Part shown: positions 1 through 7,296 of the stretch, in pieces | How positions within the stretch are numbered: the first letter of the stretch is position 1 | Layout of the letters: each line of letters begins with the position of its first letter | From: Thioclava pacifica DSM 10166 | GTDB lineage: Bacteria; Pseudomonadota; Alphaproteobacteria; Rhodobacterales; Rhodobacteraceae | Reading direction: 5' to 3' | DNA length: 64,000 nt | Assembly: GCF_000714535.1 (NCBI RefSeq) | Contig: NZ_AUND01000012.1 | Location: 310,001-374,000, forward strand | Made by a program: the position numbers and the translations under genes | Notes under the pieces: model-generated | The model's input: the letters and a program-made list of their open reading frames with translations, nothing else | What the model was told of the DNA's origin: nothing | Database searches by the model: none

Positions 1-780
1 GGCACAGCTTTCGTGAAACCCCTCCAGATGCGCCTTCGCTTCCTTCACCACCGGCCCGGTCATCATCAGTTGCACATCATGCCAGGTCTGCTCGCCCTTG
101 CGCGCATGATCGGGCGTATCATAACGCCGGTCATCGAGGTCTAATCCGCCGATATAGAGCCTTTTGTGATCGAAAACCGCGAGCTTCTGATGATGCGTCG
201 CGGGCCAGAGTTCGGGCAGCGCCCCAGGCCGGCGCGACAGCGTTCCGTCGTCACTTTGCTGCAAATGCCGCGCCAGCCCCGGCATATCACGCAGCGCCGC
301 CAGCCGTTCGGTCCTGGGCATCTCGTTGAGCCAGCGCACATGGTTGCCAAGCTTGCGCCAGACCATGGGCGAGAAGGCAAGTCGCGGCACGATTCCGGCC
401 TGCGCGGGATGCATCAGCGCGCGCACCCGCAGCTTCGCACGCGGTCCGGCAAGCTCGCGCGCCGCCGCAAACATCCGCATCGAGGACCACGTCATCCGGT
501 GCAGCTCGGGCCGCGCGCAGGGATCGAAATCGCACAGGTCCATCCGGATCTCGACCCCGCGCCTCAGCACGTGGACGATCATGTCGAACCACGTCTGCCC
601 GACCTCACGCCCGCGGCTCGAACGCAATTTCGTATTCAGGTCAAAGACACGGAAGGAGCCATGGATCTCGTGGCGCGAATCCAGAAAGGCGGCCTCGAGC
701 GCCGGGTAGGCCTCAGCCGCCGTCAGGAGCAGCTTCGCCCTGCTCTCGGCCCGAATTCCCGCTTTCTTCAACCGATCCAT
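1..780 (-). CDS. Phospholipase D-like domain protein, C-terminus cut by window edge
   Basis: From ATG at 780 the minus strand is open for 260 codons to the edge of the window, so the C-terminal part is missing. An HKD-type catalytic motif is visible (H197-x-K199, D204 in HQKLAVFD), followed by YIGGLDLDDRRY, as in bacterial PLD/cardiolipin-synthase-like enzymes that cleave or transfer phosphodiester groups. No signal peptide is evident at this start. Family members normally have two HKD motifs; the second would lie beyond the edge. An upstream TTG at 813 is a possible alternative start. The substrate cannot be told from sequence. It is transcribed in the same direction as the adjacent sensor kinase gene, 63 bp apart. 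Confidence 0.8.
   Translation of the reverse strand, partial: MDRLKKAGIRAESRAKLLLTAAEAYPALEAAFLDSRHEIHGSFRVFDLNTKLRSSRGREVGQTWFDMIVHVLRRGVEIRMDLCDFDPCARPELHRMTWSSMRMFAAARELAGPRAKLRVRALMHPAQAGIVPRLAFSPMVWRKLGNHVRWLNEMPRTERLAALRDMPGLARHLQQSDDGTLSRRPGALPELWPATHHQKLAVFDHKRLYIGGLDLDDRRYDTPDHARKGEQTWHDVQLMMTGPVVKEAKAHLEGFHESCA
154..162 (+). repeat. Dispersed ATAGAG motif, copy 1
   Basis: ATAGAGCCT within the phospholipase D-like gene, antisense to it, where it encodes RLY of KRLYIGG next to the HKD motif. Confidence 0.55.
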
Positions 781-843
781 ACGGCCTGCTTTGTGACGGC
801 CGCGATGGCGCAAAGCCCATCACAGCGGTGTGAAACCCATGCG

Positions 844-2685
844 TTACTCTGATGAACCTGTTTCACTCCGAGAGGATTTCAACCCTTCGACATGGCGCAA
901 CTCGCTCTCGACAAGCGGGCGCAGGGCAAAATCCGTCTCGAGAATATATTCGGTCTCCAGCGTCTCGATCCGCATCTGACCGGCGAGCTGTTGAACGAAG
1001 GCATTGACCAATTGCGAGCCGAGCCCCGTACCATCCACCGTCTCGGATTGCTCCGCATCGGGATCGACGGTGTTGGCCACGCGCAGCCGCGCCTGCATCC
1101 CCTCACCGCGCCGCAGGCTGATATCGAGCTTCGGTGTGCCCTGCCTCGCGGAGGCGTATTTCATCGCATTCGTCATCGCTTCGGTCAGCAGAAGCGACAG
1201 CGGCACGGCCTGATCCGGTGTCAGGTGAATATCGTCGATCTGGCAATCGACGGCGATATGCCGCCCCGGCCCGGTCGCAAGCCGCGTGATCTGACGCACG
1301 ATATCGGGCAGCAGCTCCTGTGCGCGAATATCGGTAAGCCCCGAGGTCTGATATAGCCCGCGGTGGATCGTCGCGAGGCTGATCACCCGCTCCTGCAAGC
1401 CTTTCATCAAACCCTTCGCCTCGGGCGTGCGGGCCTGACGCATCTGCATGTTGATGATCGAAGCGATGAGCTGGAGGTTGTTCTTCACCCGGTGATGCAC
1501 CTCGCGCAGCAACACCTCCTTGTGGTGAACCATGTCCTCCAATTCCGCCTCGTCATGCAGGATCGTCTCGGTCATCCGGTCATAGGCTTCGGCAAGATCG
1601 CGGATCTCGGACGGCGCACCCGCAAGATCGAGCTTGCCCACGATGCGACTTCCGGTCGCAAAATTCGTGATCGCCCGCGAGAGCTTGCGCACATGGCCGA
1701 TCACCAGCTTCTGCATCGCGAAATAGGCCACCAGCAGGCTCGCGGCCCACATCAGCGCCGGAAACAGCACCGGCGAGATATCTGCAAAGGGGCTGAGCGC
1801 CGAGGCCGCCTGCGCGGGCCAGCTGCCCAGCGCGTAAAGCTCGTCGGGCACCAGTTCGACGACGGAATAGACCCGCTCGTTGCCCCGGTTGGAATCGCCC
1901 GAAAAGGTCACCGCCCCCGCCTGCGCCAGCAATTTGAGCGAACGATCCGCCGGCAGATGCGCCTGCGTGTTCGACAACCCGTCCGAAGAGGTCAGGATCG
2001 TGCCGTCACGGTCGAAGGTCATGATCACCAACGGCCGGTCATCGGCGAGCTTGGGCCCGTCCTCGGCCAGCGACAGCTCGGTGTGGGGCATCGAGATCGT
2101 CACGATCCCGATATGCTGACCGATATTGTTGAAGACCGGCTGCGCCACCCCAAGAACCGACGTGTTGGAAACCGGCGCATTGCGATTGACGTAGAAGGTC
2201 GTGCCCTTAGCCTTCGAGATCCGCTGATAGATGTCCTGACCGGCGAAATCATAGGTCTGACCGGTGCTCGAACAGGTCATCTGTCCGGTATCGGGGATGA
2301 AGGCCACGAGCGAGAAATTCGGGAAGGCCTGCGAGATTTCACGCATCCATTTCGAACAGGCCTCGGCATTGCCGACCAACGGCTGCACCGTGTTCGCCAG
2401 CACACGCGCTGCATCCTGCGCGTGCTGGATCACCCGCGACTCACCGGCCACGGCGCGCATCGTCTCGCCCATCAGCGCGGCCTCGGAGCGCGCCTGTGCC
2501 TCGCGCACGACCGAGGTGGATTGCAAGATGGCGATGATCAGCAGCGGGAAGAGCGCAACCGCCAGCATCAGCGCCAGCCGAACCCCCAGCCCGTCAAGAA
2601 AGAACAGGCCGCCCCGTGTCCGTTTCCGGATCGGGGCGGCCTTTGTTTCGTCTTCCACTGCCGCTTTCGCGGCTTCAGAACTCAT
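844..2685 (-). CDS. Membrane sensor histidine kinase (HisKA_2/HWE type) of the general stress locus
   Basis: This 613-residue protein has a transmembrane helix at about 33-55, a large periplasmic sensor region with cysteines at 109 and 138, a second helix at 303-325, a HAMP-like linker, then a HisKA_2 dimerisation box (HHRVKNN at 397-403, likely phospho-His 398), an N-box (TEAMTNAMKYA) and a G-box (GTGLGSQL). Kinases of this class phosphorylate PhyR in the alphaproteobacterial general stress response. The gene overlaps the ecfG stop by 4 nt (ATGA), placing it third in a nepR-ecfG-kinase operon. It is therefore the likely cognate PhyR kinase, although the partner is inferred from context. The signal it senses is unknown. 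Confidence 0.9.
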   Translation of the reverse strand: MSSEAAKAAVEDETKAAPIRKRTRGGLFFLDGLGVRLALMLAVALFPLLIIAILQSTSVVREAQARSEAALMGETMRAVAGESRVIQHAQDAARVLANTVQPLVGNAEACSKWMREISQAFPNFSLVAFIPDTGQMTCSSTGQTYDFAGQDIYQRISKAKGTTFYVNRNAPVSNTSVLGVAQPVFNNIGQHIGIVTISMPHTELSLAEDGPKLADDRPLVIMTFDRDGTILTSSDGLSNTQAHLPADRSLKLLAQAGAVTFSGDSNRGNERVYSVVELVPDELYALGSWPAQAASALSPFADISPVLFPALMWAASLLVAYFAMQKLVIGHVRKLSRAITNFATGSRIVGKLDLAGAPSEIRDLAEAYDRMTETILHDEAELEDMVHHKEVLLREVHHRVKNNLQLIASIINMQMRQARTPEAKGLMKGLQERVISLATIHRGLYQTSGLTDIRAQELLPDIVRQITRLATGPGRHIAVDCQIDDIHLTPDQAVPLSLLLTEAMTNAMKYASARQGTPKLDISLRRGEGMQARLRVANTVDPDAEQSETVDGTGLGSQLVNAFVQQLAGQMRIETLETEYILETDFALRPLVESELRHVEGLKSSRSETGSSE

Positions 2686-3272
2686 GCGGCGGCGACTCCG
2701 GATTTACCCATCACGGCGAGCGAGTTCCGATCGGCGCCCGCAAGGATATCCTCACCTTCTTCGAGACCGAGCATTTCCGCAAGCCGTGCACGCGCACGAT
2801 TCGCCCGGCTCTTGACCGTGCCGACGGCGACGCCCATCATCCCGGCCGCTTCCTCATAGGAGAAGCCCGAGGCACCCACCAGCGTCAGCACCTCGCGATG
2901 TTCGGGGCTGAGCTGATCGAAGGCCACGACGAAGTCGTTCATCGCGAGGCGCCCGTCATGAGCCGGCTTTTCATAAAGCGTCGCGGCATGGATCCCCTCG
3001 GGATCGGCCACCTCGCGCTTGCGTTTGCGTCGGTCGGAATAGAACGTGTTGCGCAGGATCGTGAACAGCCAGGCACGCAGGTTCGTGCCGCGCTCGAATT
3101 TCTCGATATTCGACCAGGCTTTCACGATCGTATCCTGAACCAAATCATCGGCCGCCGCGGAATTGCGCGTCAGCGAAAGCGCGAAAGCGCGCAGAGCACC
3201 CAGATGTTCAGGCAGTTCATCGCGCGGGTCGCGCGCATCGGTGGCCGGGGCGGCGCGGGAGGGCGTCGTCAT
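2682..3272 (-). CDS. ecfG: ECF sigma factor of the EcfG (general stress) group
   Basis: This 196-residue protein has sigma region 2 at about 22-88 (DDLVQDTIVKAW, LRAWLFTILRN) and region 4 at about 115-168 (LSPEHREVLTLV, GTVKSRANRARARL). It lacks regions 1 and 3, as ECF sigmas do. Its place between nepR and a HisKA_2 kinase, opposite phyR, marks it as EcfG, which directs RNA polymerase to GGAAC-N16-CGTT promoters under stress. Its ATG overlaps the nepR stop by 4 nt, suggesting translational coupling and fixed stoichiometry with the anti-sigma factor. An EcfG-type promoter lies upstream of nepR on this strand, which implies autoregulation. Confidence 0.92.
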   Translation of the reverse strand: MTTPSRAAPATDARDPRDELPEHLGALRAFALSLTRNSAAADDLVQDTIVKAWSNIEKFERGTNLRAWLFTILRNTFYSDRRKRKREVADPEGIHAATLYEKPAHDGRLAMNDFVVAFDQLSPEHREVLTLVGASGFSYEEAAGMMGVAVGTVKSRANRARARLAEMLGLEEGEDILAGADRNSLAVMGKSGVAAA

Positions 3273-3415
3273 TTGCCGCCCTCCTTTGCCTTCAGCTGAG
3301 CCAGGAGATCCTTGAACCGATCCGGCACCTCTTCCTGAAGCGCCTCTTCGTAAACCCGCTTGAGGTTTTCATTAATCTGCTCTCGGATACTGGCCTTGGA
3401 CTTTTCGTCAGGCAT
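3269..3415 (-). CDS. nepR: NepR anti-sigma factor (short, 48 aa)
   Basis: A short minus-strand frame from ATG 3415 to TGA 3269 encodes 48 residues. It contains the NepR helix pair (REQINENLKRVYEEALQEEV, then PDRFKDLLAQL), which matches the family core ...INxxLRxVYxxxLxExxPDRFxxLLxxL. NepR binds EcfG and blocks it. Phosphorylated PhyR removes NepR by partner switching, using a sigma-like decoy domain. The stop overlaps the ecfG ATG. Annotation pipelines could easily miss a gene this small, but the motif and its position leave little doubt. It is the first gene of the minus-strand operon and has an EcfG-type promoter directly upstream. Confidence 0.93.
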   Translation of the reverse strand: MPDEKSKASIREQINENLKRVYEEALQEEVPDRFKDLLAQLKAKEGGK

Positions 3416-3456
3416 GTCACTATACATTCCGGTTCCCGATCCCACATTCTTTGCAC

Positions 3457-3481
3457 GGAACCAAACGCGGGGCCAGACGTT
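3457..3481 (+). promoter_or_regulatory. EcfG-type promoter for phyR
   Basis: GGAAC at 3457-3461 and CGTT at 3478-3481 are separated by exactly 16 nt, matching the general stress promoter consensus GGAAC-N16-CGTT. The site reads toward phyR (ATG 3515), leaving a short leader with a G-rich ribosome binding site (GGGGG). It interlocks with the opposite-strand site at 3464-3488. Confidence 0.85.
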
Positions 3482-3488
3482 CGGTTCC
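3464..3488 (-). promoter_or_regulatory. EcfG-type promoter for nepR-ecfG-kinase
   Basis: Reading the minus strand, GGAAC lies at 3488-3484 and CGTT at 3467-3464, again with exactly 16 nt between them. It points at nepR (ATG 3415). The -35 and -10 elements overlap those of the phyR promoter, so one 32-bp segment can fire both ways. Confidence 0.83.
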
Positions 3489-3514
3489 CGAGAAAAGTCA
3501 AAAAGGGGGCTTAC

Positions 3515-4312
3515 ATGTCCGAAGATATCGCCAACACCATCGGGGCCAACCTGCCGTATCTGCGTCGCTATGCGCGTGCACTGACCGGCAGCCAGGACAG
3601 CGGCGACCGTTACGCTGCTGCTACGCTCGAGGCGATCCTCGAAGATACGTCACCTTTCGAGAACAACGACCCGAAGGTCGCTTTGTTCCATGCTTTCCAC
3701 CTTGTCTGGGCGTCGGCTGGCTCCCCTCTGGGTGAACCCGATAACCGCCTCTCGGCGCGTGCGCAGGATCATATGTCCACGCTGACGCCGAACACCCGCG
3801 AGGCACTGCTCCTCCACTCGATCGAGGGATTCCGCGTCGAGGAAATCGGCGCGATCATGCAGATCGACGCCGATGAGGCGAAGGAACTGATCGACATCGC
3901 CATCCGCGAGATGGAAAGCTCGATCTCGGGCAAGATCATGATCATCGAGGACGAAGCCATCATCGCGATGGATATTCGCGCCATCGTCGAGGATATGGGC
4001 CATTCCATCACCGGCATCGCGCGCACCCGCGACGAGGCGGTGGAGCTTGCCGCGAAGGAAAAGCCCGACCTGATTCTCGCCGACATCCAGCTCGCCGACA
4101 ATTCCTCGGGGATCGATGCGGTGAACGACATTCTCGCGCAGTTCGGCCCCGATCTGCCCGTGGTCTTCATCACCGCCTTCCCCGAGCGTCTGCTGACCGG
4201 CGAGCGCCCGGAACCGGCCTTCCTGATCACCAAGCCCTATACCGAAAGCCAGGTGCAATCGGCCGTCAGCCAGGCGATGTTCTTCTCCTCGACGGAGACG
4301 CTCGCGGCCTGA
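3515..4312 (+). CDS. phyR: PhyR, general stress response regulator (sigma-like domain plus receiver)
   Basis: This 265-residue protein has an N-terminal sigma-like domain (about 1-135, including TPNTREALLLHSIEGF) fused to a receiver domain (about 140-258). The phospho-acceptor is D190 in LILADIQL. The switch Thr is T220 in FITAFPE and the conserved Lys is K240 in TKPY. Phosphorylated PhyR sequesters NepR and so frees EcfG. The gene is divergent from nepR-ecfG and starts 34 nt after an exact EcfG promoter, giving positive feedback. A strong terminator follows the gene. Domain order and length are typical of the family. Confidence 0.96.
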   Translation: MSEDIANTIGANLPYLRRYARALTGSQDSGDRYAAATLEAILEDTSPFENNDPKVALFHAFHLVWASAGSPLGEPDNRLSARAQDHMSTLTPNTREALLLHSIEGFRVEEIGAIMQIDADEAKELIDIAIREMESSISGKIMIIEDEAIIAMDIRAIVEDMGHSITGIARTRDEAVELAAKEKPDLILADIQLADNSSGIDAVNDILAQFGPDLPVVFITAFPERLLTGERPEPAFLITKPYTESQVQSAVSQAMFFSSTETLAA

Positions 4313-4340
4313 TTTCCGCAGGAAGAGAGCCTAATTTGGA

Positions 4341-4370
4341 AGCCCCGGAGGATGCTCCGGGGCTTTTTCT
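4341..4370 (+). terminator. Rho-independent terminator after phyR
   Basis: A perfect 10-bp stem (AGCCCCGGAG, 4341-4350; CTCCGGGGCT, 4355-4364) with a GATG loop is followed by a T-rich tract (TTTTTCTTTC). It lies 28 nt past the phyR stop. Confidence 0.9.
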
Positions 4371-4388
4371 TTCTTCATCAGGTTCCGA

Positions 4389-5105
4389 TCAGCGCGAGAC
4401 GCTAACATAGCCTCGCGTCTTGCCGTCGTTGTCGGAATCCACCGTATTCATCGCAGCGAAAAGTGCCTCTGCCGTCACCCAGACCGGCGGATATTTGTAG
4501 CGCGTCACGTCGAGGATCAGGAACCGATCGGTATCCGCATCATAGGCGCCAAGTGGCGAAATATGTCCGCCCGACTCCTGCCCAATCGCCTTGCGCAGAT
4601 AATTCACCAGAATGAAGTGATCGTCATCGGCAAGCTCAGCCACCGCCGTCTTGCGGAACGCATCAAGATCGGACTCGCTTGCGTGAACATCCGTCACTTT
4701 CAGATCATGGGCCGCCAGCAAACCGCCCAGATCGTCGAGCGTCATCCCATAGGGCGGGCTGAGGATCGCCTTCGCCGGCTTCACCGCGTCGGCCGCCGGG
4801 GTGAAGATGTTCTCCTGATCGAACAAGCCCAGTCCAAGGGTCTTCTTCGATGCCGGACGCGGTACGTTCAGCGCGTTGAGAACCATCGCGATTGTCGCCG
4901 GCCCACAATAGGCCGGATTGATCTGCGTCGTGAAGTTGATGCTCAGCGGAAAATAGTCATTCCGCGCCTCAGCCCCCACCAGCAGCGCTTCACCCTCGGG
5001 GCTCGCGAGGCTGATCACCCCCTCGGGCAGCGGCAGCGTCTCCGCCTGCACCGTCGTGATACAGGCCAGAAGCAAGGCCGATAGGATCGATCCAAGGACT
5101 TTCAT
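4389..5105 (-). CDS. Secreted phytochelatin synthase-like protein
   Basis: This 238-residue protein begins with a signal peptide (MKVLGSILSALLLACITTVQA) and matches the bacterial phytochelatin synthase family. A catalytic triad is visible: C67 in NPAYCGPAT, H181 in GGHISPLGAY and D199 in LILDVTRY. Plant enzymes join gamma-Glu-Cys units into metal-binding phytochelatins. Short bacterial forms lack the C-terminal domain and mostly hydrolyse glutathione to gamma-Glu-Cys plus glycine. Export suggests a periplasmic role in glutathione or metal handling. The gene is convergent with phyR across the terminator and appears monocistronic. I see no metal-responsive operator upstream. Confidence 0.85.
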   Translation of the reverse strand: MKVLGSILSALLLACITTVQAETLPLPEGVISLASPEGEALLVGAEARNDYFPLSINFTTQINPAYCGPATIAMVLNALNVPRPASKKTLGLGLFDQENIFTPAADAVKPAKAILSPPYGMTLDDLGGLLAAHDLKVTDVHASESDLDAFRKTAVAELADDDHFILVNYLRKAIGQESGGHISPLGAYDADTDRFLILDVTRYKYPPVWVTAEALFAAMNTVDSDNDGKTRGYVSVSR

Positions 5106-5243
5106 GGCGCCCTCGCCCGATCCGAGTCGCTTCCTTCAAGGTACCACACGCGCCTTGATCAGGAGCGTTTACCTCTGCTGCACAGGTATCTCGTGGGCCA
5201 AGGCTATCCGCGCCGGCCCACGAGCGCGCTTGATCGCCTCACC

Positions 5244-6275
5244 TCAAACCCCTTCCGTGGATCGCGCCCAGAGGTTGACCTCCTCATCGCTCGCATGGCT
5301 GTCGATCTCGGCCAGTTCCTCCTCGGTGAACTCGAGATTCGACACTGCACCGGCGCAATCCACCACCTGCTCGGGTTTCGAGGCCCCGATCAGCGCCGAA
5401 GTGATGCCGCCATTTCGCAGCACCCAGGCAATCGCCATCTGCGCCAGCGTCTGCCCGCGTCGCTCCGCGATCGCGTTGAGCGCGCGCACCTTCTCCAGCG
5501 CTCCTTCGGTGATCGTACCCGGATCGAGCGACTTGCCCTGATCGGCCCGCGAGCCTTCGGGAATCCCGCCCAGATATTTCTTCGTCAAAATCCCCTGTGC
5601 AAGCGGCGTGAAGGCGATCGAACCGACGCCGAGTTCGCTCAGCGTGTCCTTCAACCCGTCGCGCTCGACCCAGCGGTTGAGCATGTTGTAGCTCGGCTGG
5701 TGGATCAGCAGCGGCACGCCCATCTCTTTCAGGATCGCTGCCGCGGCGCGGGTGCGATCGGAATTGTAGCTCGAGATCCCGATATAAAGCGCCTTGCCCG
5801 AGCGCCAGATATGCTCCAGCGCGCCCATCGTCTCTTCCAGCGGCGTCTCGGGGTCGAACCGGTGCGAATAGAAGATATCGACATAATCGAGCCCCATCCG
5901 CTTCAGCGACTGGTCACAGGACGCGATCAGGTATTTCCGGCTGCCCCATTCCCCATAGGGCCCCGGCCACATGTCGTAACCCGCCTTCGACGAAATGATC
6001 AGCTCGTCGCGGAAGCCCGCGAAATCGGTGCGCAGGATCTCCCCGAACGCCTCTTCGGCCGCGCCCGGCGGCGGGCCGTAATTGTTGGCCAGATCGAAAT
6101 GGGTGATGCCATGATCGAAAGCGGCCTGACAGATCGCGCGCTTCGTCTGATGCGGCGTGTCATGGCCGAAATTGTGCCACAGCCCCAGCGAGACAGCGGG
6201 CAATTTCAGCCCCGAGCGCCCGCAATAACGATAGGACATGCGTGAATAGCGATCCTCGGCGGGATGATAGGTCAT
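5244..6275 (-). CDS. Aldo/keto reductase (YghZ/L-glyceraldehyde-3-phosphate reductase type)
   Basis: The ATG at 6275 gives 343 residues; an upstream in-frame extension exists but starts outside the family. The aldo/keto reductase tetrad is present: D61 and Y66 (FDLANNYG), K97 (SSKAGY) and H138 (FYSHRFD). The motif ANNYGPPPGAAE and the length resemble E. coli YghZ (Gpr), an NADPH-dependent reductase that acts on L-glyceraldehyde 3-phosphate and methylglyoxal. Cytosolic, with no signal peptide. It diverges from the yihY-like gene. Class assignment is firm; the physiological substrate is inferred. Confidence 0.88.
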   Translation of the reverse strand: MTYHPAEDRYSRMSYRYCGRSGLKLPAVSLGLWHNFGHDTPHQTKRAICQAAFDHGITHFDLANNYGPPPGAAEEAFGEILRTDFAGFRDELIISSKAGYDMWPGPYGEWGSRKYLIASCDQSLKRMGLDYVDIFYSHRFDPETPLEETMGALEHIWRSGKALYIGISSYNSDRTRAAAAILKEMGVPLLIHQPSYNMLNRWVERDGLKDTLSELGVGSIAFTPLAQGILTKKYLGGIPEGSRADQGKSLDPGTITEGALEKVRALNAIAERRGQTLAQMAIAWVLRNGGITSALIGASKPEQVVDCAGAVSNLEFTEEELAEIDSHASDEEVNLWARSTEGV

Positions 6276-6378
6276 CGGCTCCTCCTGCAATGTTAGCGAA
6301 AACAGATCACAGCCATGGGTCCGCCGCAAGTTGCGCTCGCGCAGGGCTTGCGCAATGGTGAGCGCAAAGGAGATCCGC

Positions 6379-7251
6379 GTGAGAGAAACAGCGAAATTCG
6401 GCCTCAGCCTGTTCGGACGACTGGTGGAGTCGAATATCACCCTCGTGTCGGCCGGTGTCGCTTTCTATGCGATGCTCGCGATCTTTCCCGGCATCTCCGC
6501 CACCATCGCGATCTGGAGCGCCTTCGCCGATCCGGCGGTGATCCATACCTATCTCAAGGTCGCCTCCGAGTTCATCCCGCCCGAGGCCTATGCGCTGATC
6601 AACGATCAGATCCAGAGCTGGCTGATCGGGCCGCGCTCGACGATCGGGATCGGGGTGATCATCTCGGCAGCGGTGACGTTGTTCTCGGCGCGCGCTGGTG
6701 TGGCGGCGCTGGTGCTGAGCCTCAACGTGATCCACGGCACCAAGCCGCGCGCAACGATCTGGAGCTTCGTCATGGGGTACCTGATGACGGTGTCCCTCGT
6801 GGGCGTGATGCTCGCCGCGCTGGCAACCGTCGTCATCGTGCCGATCGTCGTGAATTTCCTTCCGTTTCATGAGGTTACAAAGCTTCTGCTCTCGGGCTTG
6901 CCTTGGGGCGCGATGATCCTGCTGATGTTCACCGCGCTCGGTATTCTCTACCGCTACGGTCCCAATACCGAAGGCAGGCGCGATCCGATCCTGACGCTCG
7001 GCGCCGTGCTGGCGGCGGCGGTCTGGGGGATCAGCTCGCTCGGACTGACCTACTACCTCGCGAATTTCGGCAATTACAACAAGGTCTACGGCTCGATCGG
7101 AGCGGTGATCGCGCTTCTGGTCTGGCTCTACCTGAGCGCCTTTTCGGTGCTTCTTGGCGCGGCGCTGAATGCCGAGCTTTCCGCCTTTCGCAAACGTCAG
7201 GCCATCGCGGCGGCCGAGGCGGAGAAAGACGCGCAGGCCCAGGCCGAATAA
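6379..7251 (+). CDS. YihY/virulence factor BrkB family inner-membrane protein
   Basis: This is a polytopic membrane protein with about six hydrophobic helices and the family signature LVSAGVAFYAMLAIFPG near the N-terminus, followed by IGVIISAAVTLFSARAGV and YGSIGAVIALLVWLYLSAFSVLLGAALNAEL toward the C-terminus. I chose the GTG at 6379 (290 aa) because AAGGAG lies 7 nt before it; upstream in-frame starts at 6331 and 6355 would add hydrophilic residues without a good ribosome binding site. The family was once called ribonuclease BN, but its function is unknown. The stop codon lies within the left arm of a 15-bp inverted repeat shared with tamB. Confidence 0.85.
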   Translation: MRETAKFGLSLFGRLVESNITLVSAGVAFYAMLAIFPGISATIAIWSAFADPAVIHTYLKVASEFIPPEAYALINDQIQSWLIGPRSTIGIGVIISAAVTLFSARAGVAALVLSLNVIHGTKPRATIWSFVMGYLMTVSLVGVMLAALATVVIVPIVVNFLPFHEVTKLLLSGLPWGAMILLMFTALGILYRYGPNTEGRRDPILTLGAVLAAAVWGISSLGLTYYLANFGNYNKVYGSIGAVIALLVWLYLSAFSVLLGAALNAELSAFRKRQAIAAAEAEKDAQAQAE

Positions 7252-7292
7252 GCGCAGCTTATCCATCTGCTTCGGGAATAAGCTGCGCTTAT
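7248..7292. terminator. Perfect 15-bp inverted repeat between converging yihY-like gene and tamB
   Basis: ATAAGCGCAGCTTAT (7248-7262) is exactly complementary to 7278-7292, with a 15-nt loop. It sits between two converging genes and overlaps the yihY-like stop codon. It could act as a terminator in both directions, but there is no T-tract beyond the stem, so a Rho-dependent role or RNA stabilisation is equally possible. Confidence 0.6.
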
Positions 7293-7296
7293 GCGA

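Noticed and set aside
3292-3501. 69-codon minus-strand frame over the nepR region
   Set aside because: It is out of frame with nepR, lacks family features and crosses the EcfG promoters. The real gene is the 48-codon frame 3269-3415.
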